Below the pieces are notes generated by a model that searched no databases, was not told the origin of the DNA, and saw only the letters and a list, made by a program, of their open reading frames with translations. Source: Rariglobus hedericola (GTDB taxonomy: Bacteria > Verrucomicrobiota > Verrucomicrobiia > Opitutales > Opitutaceae). From it: DNA of 64,000 nucleotides. Numbering within the stretch: the first letter of the stretch is position 1; each line of letters opens with the position of its first letter. Of the stretch, positions 52,132 to 59,562 are shown piece after piece. Where the stretch lies: contig NZ_VMBG01000002.1 of NCBI RefSeq assembly GCF_007559335.1, positions 612,501 to 676,500 on the forward strand, in the 5' to 3' direction. The position numbers and the translations under genes were made by a program.

Positions 52132-52620
52132 ATGAAAACCATCACTCTCTCCCACGCCCTTAAGCACAAGAACCGTCTCGCCGGTGAAGTGGCCCGTCTG
52201 CGCGAAATCGTGCAGCGCGAAAATTCCCGCAAAGATACGCAGGCGATTCGCGCCGACGTGCGAGCCGCCTTCGATGAGAACGTAACCCGTTCCCGCGAAC
52301 TAGCCGCCTTCAAGGGCGCGATCGCCGCAGCCAACGCCGGAATCACCGGAACGGATCTCGGTATCTACGGAAAGCTCAACCTCCAGGCTGAGATCCGCGG
52401 CCTGATCGCGTTCATCAAGGCACTCAACACCCGCGAAGGCGAAGTGGTTGAGCAGGTCGGATTCCTGAGCCGCGACGAAGCAATCCGAACCGTGTTTATC
52501 GCTGTGATTACGCGCGACGAAGTGGACCGACTGACGGTCGCCTTCCAGAACGAGATCGAGCGTCTTCAGGACGAAATCGATGAGTTCAACGCCATCACGC
52601 GTATTCCTCTTTCCGCTTAA
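52132..52620 (+). CDS. Unknown helical protein of the tRNA island
   Basis: A 162-aa, highly charged, all-helical protein (HALKHKNRLAGEVARLREIV at the N-terminus, ITRDEVDRLTVAFQNEIERLQ near the C-terminus). I cannot name a family; the opening pattern of LK-KNRLAGE-A-LRE is, as I recall, shared by small proteins of uncharacterised function in many bacteria. It lies 113 bases after the sigma factor gene and 258 before rtcB, and may be a partner of RtcB or an RNA-binding protein. Codon bias fits its neighbours. Confidence 0.82.
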   Translation: MKTITLSHALKHKNRLAGEVARLREIVQRENSRKDTQAIRADVRAAFDENVTRSRELAAFKGAIAAANAGITGTDLGIYGKLNLQAEIRGLIAFIKALNTREGEVVEQVGFLSRDEAIRTVFIAVITRDEVDRLTVAFQNEIERLQDEIDEFNAITRIPLSA

Positions 52621-52878
52621 TTCACTTTCGGGCCCGGCTTGAACAACGACTCATAGACGCAGGAATGCAGGACATCTTCGGATGTCCTTTTGGACGCTCC
52701 CCTCAACAAGGACGTCCATCCCACAACGATATCGACCTGATTGTTAACCGTCATCGTTCATCGTCTCAAAAATCAAAAGTCACACTTCAAGGCTCAAACC
52801 TTTGAACCACCTGTATCTATTGGTTCACGTTCAGGCCGGTGTCCCGATCACCTTTTTCTCTCTTTCTTCCCTTTTTAT

Positions 52879-54411
52879 ATGACCATGGAAATCAAAGCCC
52901 GCGACCTGATCGCGGCCGGTTGGCTTGAGGGCCGCCGCCTTGGCTCGGTTCTCCGCCGCGCCCGCGAACTCGACGCCACCGGCCTCGACCGCGCACTCGT
53001 TTTTGCCCAGCTCGAACAGGAGTTCCCGATGCTGCCGCCGCCCATCGCCCCGCGCGCCGTCGCCGCTCCGCTCGCGGAGGCTGTTGAAGCCGATACCGCT
53101 GAGGAGACAGATAACGTAGCCAAGTCGCGCGCCCGCATCCAAGAACTGCTCCACGTGCCCGTGGTGCAGCGCGGCGTGCTGATGCCCGACACCTGTCCGG
53201 CCGGTGGAGGCACCGCGACGATTCCCGTGGGCGGAGCTATTGCCGTGGAAAACGCCATCATCCCCGGCGCCCATTCGGCGGATATCTGCTGCTCGATGTT
53301 CGCGACGTTTTTCGACGCCAATCACCCGATCGGCGAGATGATGGATCACCTCCAGAAAATCACGCACTTCGGCGCGGGCGGACGTCCGCGCGGCAAGCAG
53401 TTCGCCTCGGCCGTGCTCGACGAGCCGGTGTGGGACAACCCGTTTCTTTCCGGCCTGCGCAGCCGCGCCCAGGATTTCCTCGGCACGCAGGGTGACGGCA
53501 ACCACTTCGCTTACGTCGGTCATATCCAGTTTGCCGAGGAGCAACGCGTTGCCATCGAGGCGGCGGGTTACACCGAGCTGGCCGAGTGGATTACGCGCCG
53601 CGACGGTAAGTTCAGCGTGCTCGTTACGCACCACGGTTCTCGCGGACTCGGCGCGGACCTCTACAAACGCGGCCAGATTGCTGCGCGCCGTTGGTGCGAC
53701 GAGAATGCCCAGGGCATCCCGGATGCCGCCGTGTGGTTGCCTGCGGACACCGACGAGGGACGCGCCTACTGGGATGCGTTGCAATACATCGGTCGTTGGA
53801 CGCGTGAGAACCACGCGCAAATCCACGCCGCCTTCCTGAGCCGTCTCGGTCAGCGAGCCCTTGTGCAGATTGGCAACGAGCATAACTTTGTGTGGAAACG
53901 CGGCGACGTGTTCTTCCACGGCAAAGGTGCGACTCCGGCCTGGCGCGACGAGCAGGGACGCCCGTTGCTCGGACTGATCCCGCTCAACATGGCGCGTGAG
54001 ATCCTCCTCGTGCTCGGTTCGGACAATACGGATTACCTTTCGTTTTGCCCGCACGGCGCGGGACGTAACATGTCGCGCAGCGCGATGATGCGTCCCTACA
54101 AGGATGCGGACGGCGAACTCGATCCGGCGCGTATTCAGCAAGTGCTGGCGGAGACGACGGCAGGGCTGGACATCCGCTGGTATGGCGGAGCACCGGACCT
54201 CTCGGAGTCGCCGCTCGGCTACAAAGACGCGACCAAAGTGAAGGCGCAGATCGCCCGCTTCGGCCTCGCGACGGTGGTCGGCGAGATCCAGCCGCAAGGC
54301 TGCATCATGGCCGGCGAAGCCCCCGAGCCGCACTGGCAGCGCGCCCGTCGCGAAAAACGCGCCGCGCACAAGAGCGAGCGTCGTGAGGGGCTGGCCGAAA
54401 CCCAGCAGTAA
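52879..54411 (+). CDS. rtcB: RtcB-type RNA ligase
   Basis: RtcB joins RNA 2',3'-cyclic phosphate or 3'-phosphate ends to 5'-OH ends, repairing cleaved tRNA. Metal and nucleotide sites are intact: D135xxC138 (HSADICCSM), H209 (GDGNHF), H251 (THHGSRGLG), H335 (NEHNFVW), HGKGATPA and the GMP-accepting H392 (PHGAGRNMSR). At 510 aa it is longer than E. coli RtcB (about 408), with an N-terminal extension of about 90 residues. I start at the ATG at 52879, just after a pyrimidine-rich stretch. Downstream of the array and sigma factor on the same strand, it is the likely repair arm of the island. Confidence 0.95.
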   Translation: MTMEIKARDLIAAGWLEGRRLGSVLRRARELDATGLDRALVFAQLEQEFPMLPPPIAPRAVAAPLAEAVEADTAEETDNVAKSRARIQELLHVPVVQRGVLMPDTCPAGGGTATIPVGGAIAVENAIIPGAHSADICCSMFATFFDANHPIGEMMDHLQKITHFGAGGRPRGKQFASAVLDEPVWDNPFLSGLRSRAQDFLGTQGDGNHFAYVGHIQFAEEQRVAIEAAGYTELAEWITRRDGKFSVLVTHHGSRGLGADLYKRGQIAARRWCDENAQGIPDAAVWLPADTDEGRAYWDALQYIGRWTRENHAQIHAAFLSRLGQRALVQIGNEHNFVWKRGDVFFHGKGATPAWRDEQGRPLLGLIPLNMAREILLVLGSDNTDYLSFCPHGAGRNMSRSAMMRPYKDADGELDPARIQQVLAETTAGLDIRWYGGAPDLSESPLGYKDATKVKAQIARFGLATVVGEIQPQGCIMAGEAPEPHWQRARREKRAAHKSERREGLAETQQ

Positions 54412-54474
54412 CTTAATCCACTCAGCCCGCACGGCTCCAGCGCCTACGAGCATCCTTAACATCCTTTCCATACA

Positions 54475-55296
54475 ATGATGAAAAACTCCTCCCAATCTTT
54501 CCATCTGACCGGTGGCGCATCACTGTCCGTCATGGACAACTGGTTGAATCTTGGCGTGAAAGGCAGCGCGGTATGGCCGGATAAGGAAACCGATGTTCGG
54601 TTCGGAGGACACACACTCCATCTCAAGCCTGCTACGCGTGATAATGATCCGTCCATCCACATCAATTTGCGAGGTCTTGCGGAGAATGAAGCTTGGACGC
54701 TGATAAATTCATTTCTCAGCTTACTTGCTTGGTGCGATGATCAGCCGATTCAAACTAGAGGATATGGTCTATCGGGCACGATTAAACCATGTGCGGTCGG
54801 TAGAGAGACAAGGATGGTGAGCTCCTCGTTTGCGTTTCCGTTTTATCGGAATCTAGAGCCTAGCAAGGATGCGCAGTTGGCGTTAGCGCTTTATCGTGAA
54901 GCGAGAACCGTGAACAGCGTGCCGTTTGCATTCCTCAGTTACGTCAAAATCCTCAATATCTCTTGGGTGGACCATATGGTTGGTTCCGGAGAAGCCCGGC
55001 ACAGGCCCCTAGTTGAAGGTATCCGTGAAACGCTTCCCAAGCTGTCAGATCGGACGGCGATGAGGCGAATTCAGGAACTCCATGAAGCAGGGAACGATGT
55101 CCCTACATATCTTTATGAATCGGGACGTTGTGCGGTGGCCCATGCAAATCTGAGCAGCGAGAAAAAGAAGCCCGTGGTAAGCCCAGATGATTTTTCGGAC
55201 CTTCGGCGCTTATCTGATGACATGCCGGTGGTGAAGGCGATCGCGGAGTATATCATCGAAATCAAAATGAAGGTCTCGAGGTCGATCATGGGTTAA
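54475..55296 (+). CDS. Unknown protein of the tRNA island, MauJ/HEPN-like C-terminus
   Basis: A 273-aa protein I cannot assign firmly. The N-terminal 150 residues are beta-rich (FGGHTLHLKPATRDNDPSIHINLRGL). The C-terminal third is helical and contains ESGRCAVAHANL and DDFSDLRRLSDDMPVVKAI, an R-x(4-6)-H type motif with following helices like that of HEPN RNases and of proteins annotated as MauJ. If HEPN, it could be an RNA-cleaving partner; this is a weak inference. AT-richer than its neighbours, and 63 bases after rtcB. Confidence 0.75.
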   Translation: MMKNSSQSFHLTGGASLSVMDNWLNLGVKGSAVWPDKETDVRFGGHTLHLKPATRDNDPSIHINLRGLAENEAWTLINSFLSLLAWCDDQPIQTRGYGLSGTIKPCAVGRETRMVSSSFAFPFYRNLEPSKDAQLALALYREARTVNSVPFAFLSYVKILNISWVDHMVGSGEARHRPLVEGIRETLPKLSDRTAMRRIQELHEAGNDVPTYLYESGRCAVAHANLSSEKKKPVVSPDDFSDLRRLSDDMPVVKAIAEYIIEIKMKVSRSIMG

Positions 55297-55311
55297 GCTA
55301 GAAAGTATTTT

Positions 55312-56064
55312 ATGGGCCTTTCTCTTCACGTCCACGTTCATGCTCCCGCCTCGCTGGATGAAGCGGCGGTGCGGGCAATCGTTGCTCGCTGGCATGGTTT
55401 GGCTGAAGGGCTTGCCGCCGAGGGGCGGGTGGATCGGGTGTTTGAGCTGAGCAACGAGACCGCCGACTTGAATCAGTTTGCGACCGGTTGGATTAGCGTG
55501 CCCGTTGCCAGCGATCCGGATACTTGCACCGGCGTGACGGTCGCACCTGTCACGGGATGGATTTTTCTCGTTCAACTCGGGAAGGGGAGTGAACCGCTGG
55601 TGCTCGGGCTGTGCCGGTATCCGGCCACGGTGAAAGCGCCGGGTGGCGACACATGGCTTTCGTCGGGGAAGGATGAGGGCTGGCACTTTCTCGCGTCCTG
55701 CAAAACCCAATATGCGAGCCTGCATGGGTGGGAGCAGTTTCGGCGCTGTCATCTTGCCGCCGTGGATATTGCCCTTGCCGGGGAATCACTCGGTCTTGAG
55801 GTGCGGATCGAGGATGAAGGCGGCTATTGGCCGGGTCGAAATGAGGTCGCGTTGCGTGCGGCGGTTGAGCGCATGAATCGCCTGGTCGCCGGTCTGGCTG
55901 GTGCACTCAAAGATGCGACGGATGAGGACGGCAAGAGTCCGTCGGTGGAGAGTCCTATTTTGGAGCATCCGGCTTTTGAGCGCCTAGAGGCCGAGGCGCA
56001 GGATAGTGAAGACGCGCGTAAACTCAGGGACGCGCTCAATGCCGTTAAGAAAGGGGCTCGTTAA
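55312..56064 (+). CDS. Unknown protein of the tRNA island
   Basis: A 250-aa protein, no family recognised. It begins with MGLSLHVHVHAPASLDEAAVR and contains a central stretch with Trp and Cys (SSGKDEGWHFLASCKTQYASLHGW) and a C-terminal helical region ending in EDARKLRDALNAVKKGA. Only 15 bases separate it from the preceding gene, indicating co-transcription. It marks the right end of the island; the next gene is on the other strand. Confidence 0.75.
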   Translation: MGLSLHVHVHAPASLDEAAVRAIVARWHGLAEGLAAEGRVDRVFELSNETADLNQFATGWISVPVASDPDTCTGVTVAPVTGWIFLVQLGKGSEPLVLGLCRYPATVKAPGGDTWLSSGKDEGWHFLASCKTQYASLHGWEQFRRCHLAAVDIALAGESLGLEVRIEDEGGYWPGRNEVALRAAVERMNRLVAGLAGALKDATDEDGKSPSVESPILEHPAFERLEAEAQDSEDARKLRDALNAVKKGAR

Positions 56065-56105
56065 AACGGAGCGGGCGTGGTCAAGCCACGCCCCTACGTC
56101 GGATC

Positions 56106-58196
56106 TCAATTAGTCTGATTGATTGCCTCGAGGACGATGCCGGGGGTGAGGAGTTCGGGAAGGATGACAGGCTCTGGTTTGCCGGGGAGGTAGATCAGGT
56201 TGAAGGGGACGGCGCTGCGGTTCCAGCGGGCCAATTCCGCGGTGATCTTGGGGTCTTCGTCGGTCCAGTCGGCGCGCAGGGTGACGACTTCTTTTTCTCG
56301 GAAGGTTTTGAGGACTTCGCCGGAACTGAAGACGACTTTCTTATTGGTCTGGCAGGTGAAACACCAGCGGGCGGTGAAATCGACGTAGATGGTTTTGTTT
56401 TCGGCGACGGCTTTCGCGACGGCTTCGGCGCTCCACGGCTGCCAGACGATGTCGGTCGGGGCGGCGGGGCGCGGCCAGCCGAGCCAAGTGCCGGCGGCCA
56501 GGAGGATAATACCGCCGAGGATACCTATACGCATGCGGGCGGGTTTTGCGCCGAAGGTGGCGTAGCGTCCGTAGAGCCAGGTGGCGGCGGCGATCAGGGT
56601 GAGGCCGAGCAGGACGGAAAGGAGGGCGGTGTCGTTGGACTTAAGTTGTCCGGCGAGCACCCAGACCATGTATCCGACGGTCGCATACAAGGGGAATGCC
56701 ATGGCCTGCTTGAAGGTTTCCATCCATGCGCCGGGGCGGGGGAGGGCTTTGATCGCCTGCGGGAAAATCGAAAGCAGCAGGTAGGGCAGCGCGAGGCCGA
56801 GGGCGATGGCGGTGAAGACGGCGAACGATGAGATGATTGGTAACGCGAGGGCGGCACCGAGGGCGGGAGCGAGGAAGGGGGCGCTGCACGGCGTGGCGAC
56901 AACCGTGGCGAGGACTCCGGTGAAGAAGGAACCTGTGAAGCCGTCTTTGGCTTGCAGGCCGGTGCCGACGGCGGTCGCGCGGAGTCCGAACTCGAAGACG
57001 CCGCTCAGGCTGAGGGCGAAGATGAGCATGACGGCGGCAAGCGCGAAGACGAAGGCGGGTGACTGGAGCTGGAAGCCCCAGCCGAGTTGGTCGCCACCGG
57101 CGCGGAAGGCGGCGAGGACGCCGGCAAGGGTCCAGAAGGAGAGGAGCACGCCGCCGGCGAAGGCGAGGCCGTGGAGGGTGACTTTGCGGCGGTCGGCGCC
57201 GGCCTGGTTGACGAAGCCGAGGATCTTGATGCCGAGCACGGGGAAGACGCAGGGCATGAGGTTGAGGATGAGGCCGCCGACGAAGGCGAGGACGAGGGTG
57301 CCGGCCAGCGAAGCGCTGGCCGGAGTTGAGGGTTGAGAGTTGAGAGTTGAGAGACCGGAGGCGGGGGCCTCGGTGATCGGGGTGTCGATGGCGAGGCCGG
57401 TGGTCGTGGAGCCGTTTTCGAAGCGAAGCACGCCGGTGAGCTGGGTGTGCGGGGTCGTGAGGCTGGGCGAGACGGGCAGATCGATGGCGAGCACTTCGCC
57501 GGCTGCGGCATCGCGCACGGTTTGGGGTTCGTCGAACTGAATGGTTTCGTCGGTGGAGAAGAACCAGGGCTTCGTGATTTTCGGGAGCGGGATGTCGGCG
57601 GCGGCGATCAGGCGGAGTGTCACCACATTTCCACTACGGGAGGCGCGGGCAGTGAGACCGGGGATCGCGCGGGGGAGGGCGGTTAGGGTGTCGGCGATGG
57701 CTTTTCCGTGGTTCGGGTCGGCGGCGGGTTCGTTGGCCTGCACGGGCAGGGAGAGCGAGACGGCGGCCTTGCCGGGCACGCAGACCTCGGCGCACATGAG
57801 CCATTTGGCTTCGGCGGAAAGGGTGATGGTTTCGCCGGCCTTGAGATTGGCGGGTGGCGTGATCGTGACGGGCAGGTAGACGACGTCATCATAACCGTTG
57901 CCGGTGATCATGCCGTTGGTGTCGCGGGTGACGGCGGGCGTGGGCCACTGGATTTCGGAAGCGGTCCAGCCTTCGGGGAGAGTCCACTTGAGCGAGGTGG
58001 GGTAGCCGGTGCCGGGATTGATCCAATAGGAATGCCAGTGGCTTTCATGGTCGAGGCGCAGGGCGACCGTGAATGCGCGGCCGGGTTGGATGGATTGATC
58101 AGCGGCGGCGAGTGAGGCTTTCACCTGGCCGTGCGCGGCGGGGGCGATCAGGGCGAAAACGAAGGCCAGCAGAAAGAGAGGAGCGCGAAAAAGCAT
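56106..58196 (-). CDS. DsbD-like thiol:disulfide interchange protein
   Basis: Carries electrons from cytoplasmic thioredoxin across the inner membrane to periplasmic reductants. Layout of the 696-aa protein: signal peptide (1-23), an N-terminal DsbD-alpha-like beta domain (about 25-290, LDHESHWHSYWINPGTGYP), eight or so membrane segments (about 300-560, with LMPCVFPVLGIK and ATPCSAPFLAPALG holding the paired redox Cys), and a C-terminal thioredoxin domain (FTARWCFTCQTNKKV). All expected cysteines are present. Convergent with the tRNA island. Confidence 0.93.
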   Translation of the reverse strand: MLFRAPLFLLAFVFALIAPAAHGQVKASLAAADQSIQPGRAFTVALRLDHESHWHSYWINPGTGYPTSLKWTLPEGWTASEIQWPTPAVTRDTNGMITGNGYDDVVYLPVTITPPANLKAGETITLSAEAKWLMCAEVCVPGKAAVSLSLPVQANEPAADPNHGKAIADTLTALPRAIPGLTARASRSGNVVTLRLIAAADIPLPKITKPWFFSTDETIQFDEPQTVRDAAAGEVLAIDLPVSPSLTTPHTQLTGVLRFENGSTTTGLAIDTPITEAPASGLSTLNSQPSTPASASLAGTLVLAFVGGLILNLMPCVFPVLGIKILGFVNQAGADRRKVTLHGLAFAGGVLLSFWTLAGVLAAFRAGGDQLGWGFQLQSPAFVFALAAVMLIFALSLSGVFEFGLRATAVGTGLQAKDGFTGSFFTGVLATVVATPCSAPFLAPALGAALALPIISSFAVFTAIALGLALPYLLLSIFPQAIKALPRPGAWMETFKQAMAFPLYATVGYMVWVLAGQLKSNDTALLSVLLGLTLIAAATWLYGRYATFGAKPARMRIGILGGIILLAAGTWLGWPRPAAPTDIVWQPWSAEAVAKAVAENKTIYVDFTARWCFTCQTNKKVVFSSGEVLKTFREKEVVTLRADWTDEDPKITAELARWNRSAVPFNLIYLPGKPEPVILPELLTPGIVLEAINQTN

Positions 58197-58242
58197 GGGA
58201 TGAGATAGTCTAAGACCGCGTAAGAGGCAAAAGTGCCGGGGT

Positions 58243-58950
58243 TTATTCCGCCGGAATCAGGGAAGGTTCACGCGCCATGTGGGCGAGCATGAGGGTGAAG
58301 AAGCAGAGCACGATGTTTTGCAACGGGAGCTGGAGAGGGGTGGGCAATGCGTAGATGATGCACACGAGCGGCAGCCAGACCCCGAGATTGGCGAGCAGCA
58401 ACGGTAGCACGCGGCGCGCATACCAACGCGGGGTGCGCAGATCAGCGATGAGCAGATGGTGGTTAAAACCATTCTGACACCACAGATAGACCAGGGCGGT
58501 CGTGGGGATGGCCCAGATCGGGCAATACACAAACTGGTCGAGGAGACTCTTGGCGGCAATCGTGCGCACATCGGCGGCCTCGCCGAGAGTCCAGGCCATG
58601 AAGCCATACCAGAGGGCGATTTCCCAACCTTTGTAGGACCAAAATGCGGTGAGGCCCCAGCCTTGCGGCCAGGTGATGTGGCGACGCGTGGAAGGTGCGG
58701 CTTTCAGGTAGAGCAGCGGCAGAAGTCCGCCGCACAGTCCGGTGGTGAAAATGCCGAACAGCACTCCGGTATCGTTGCGCAGCTCGGCGAGCCGGGTGAG
58801 GCCGGTGCGTGTGGGCGCGTGAAAATAATAACCCAACACCACGGCGAGCGCGAAGGCCTGCAGCACGAGTCCGGGAATGAGATTGGCGCGCGCGCTGCGC
58901 AGGCCGGCTTTCCACGGGGCTTCATCGTGAACTGGGACTACGGCGGACAT
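58243..58950 (-). CDS. Unknown membrane protein
   Basis: A 235-aa protein with about six membrane segments (LIPGLVLQAFALAVVLGYYF, FGIFTTGLCGGLLPLLYL, VWLPLVCIIYALPTP among them). No family recognised. Same strand as, and 46 bases ahead of, the dsbD-like gene, so possibly co-transcribed with it, but no functional link is apparent. Confidence 0.8.
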   Translation of the reverse strand: MSAVVPVHDEAPWKAGLRSARANLIPGLVLQAFALAVVLGYYFHAPTRTGLTRLAELRNDTGVLFGIFTTGLCGGLLPLLYLKAAPSTRRHITWPQGWGLTAFWSYKGWEIALWYGFMAWTLGEAADVRTIAAKSLLDQFVYCPIWAIPTTALVYLWCQNGFNHHLLIADLRTPRWYARRVLPLLLANLGVWLPLVCIIYALPTPLQLPLQNIVLCFFTLMLAHMAREPSLIPAE

Positions 58951-59029
58951 AAACCGGGCAGCGTGCTTGCGAGGATGGGCGCGAGCGAGCGGGAAGTGGT
59001 CGTCGCTCGCCGGTGGGGAGGCGTCGCGC

Positions 59030-59560
59030 TTACGGTTGCGGACGGGCGGGGGTGAAGACGCCGGCGATCACTCCGGCGAAGTTCGTCGAGGTGACGAATT
59101 CGAGGTCCGTTTCATCGTTGTTCACACCGACGGCCACCCAACCTTCGGAAGTGCGGCGGACGAGGGCGTGCACGACCTGACGCCCCGCAGTGGTGGTGTA
59201 GAGCACGACCATGCCGGGCCGGAGTTTCGTGTAAGGGTGGGGGCGGGTGACGATCCATGAGCCGGGCTCGAGCAACGGTTCCATCGAAAGGCCTTCGCCA
59301 TACCAGACGCTGCCATGGTCGATTTTTTTTGCGAACGATTCGGCGCGTCCAGAGAGCAGGCGGTTGATGGCCGTGTTGTCGCCTTTGCAGATGCTCACAT
59401 CCATGCGCTCGATGTGGGGAACGCTCACGACGAAGTTCGTTTCGGAAGTCTGCGAGGCGGTCGTGCCGGTCGAGCAGCCGCCGGTCATCCATGCCGCCAA
59501 CACCAGCGCGATGCTCAACGCCGAGGACGGGAGGTTTAAAAATGGCGGTCGGTCGGGCAT
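59030..59560 (-). CDS. S24/S26-like lipoprotein
   Basis: A 176-aa protein with a lipobox (LAAWMTGGC; Cys about 29) so it is probably attached to a membrane facing the periplasm. The body resembles the S24/S26 peptidase fold (WYGEGLSMEPLLEPGSWIVTR with a Ser followed by Met-Glu-Pro, and RPGMVVLYTTTAGRQVVHALV), but the second catalytic residue (Lys) is replaced or displaced: RQVVH in place of xxKRV. It may be inactive or act as a binding protein. Its start lies two bases after the stop of the alpha-galactosidase gene on the same strand. Confidence 0.8.
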   Translation of the reverse strand: MPDRPPFLNLPSSALSIALVLAAWMTGGCSTGTTASQTSETNFVVSVPHIERMDVSICKGDNTAINRLLSGRAESFAKKIDHGSVWYGEGLSMEPLLEPGSWIVTRPHPYTKLRPGMVVLYTTTAGRQVVHALVRRTSEGWVAVGVNNDETDLEFVTSTNFAGVIAGVFTPARPQP

Positions 59561-59562
59561 GA

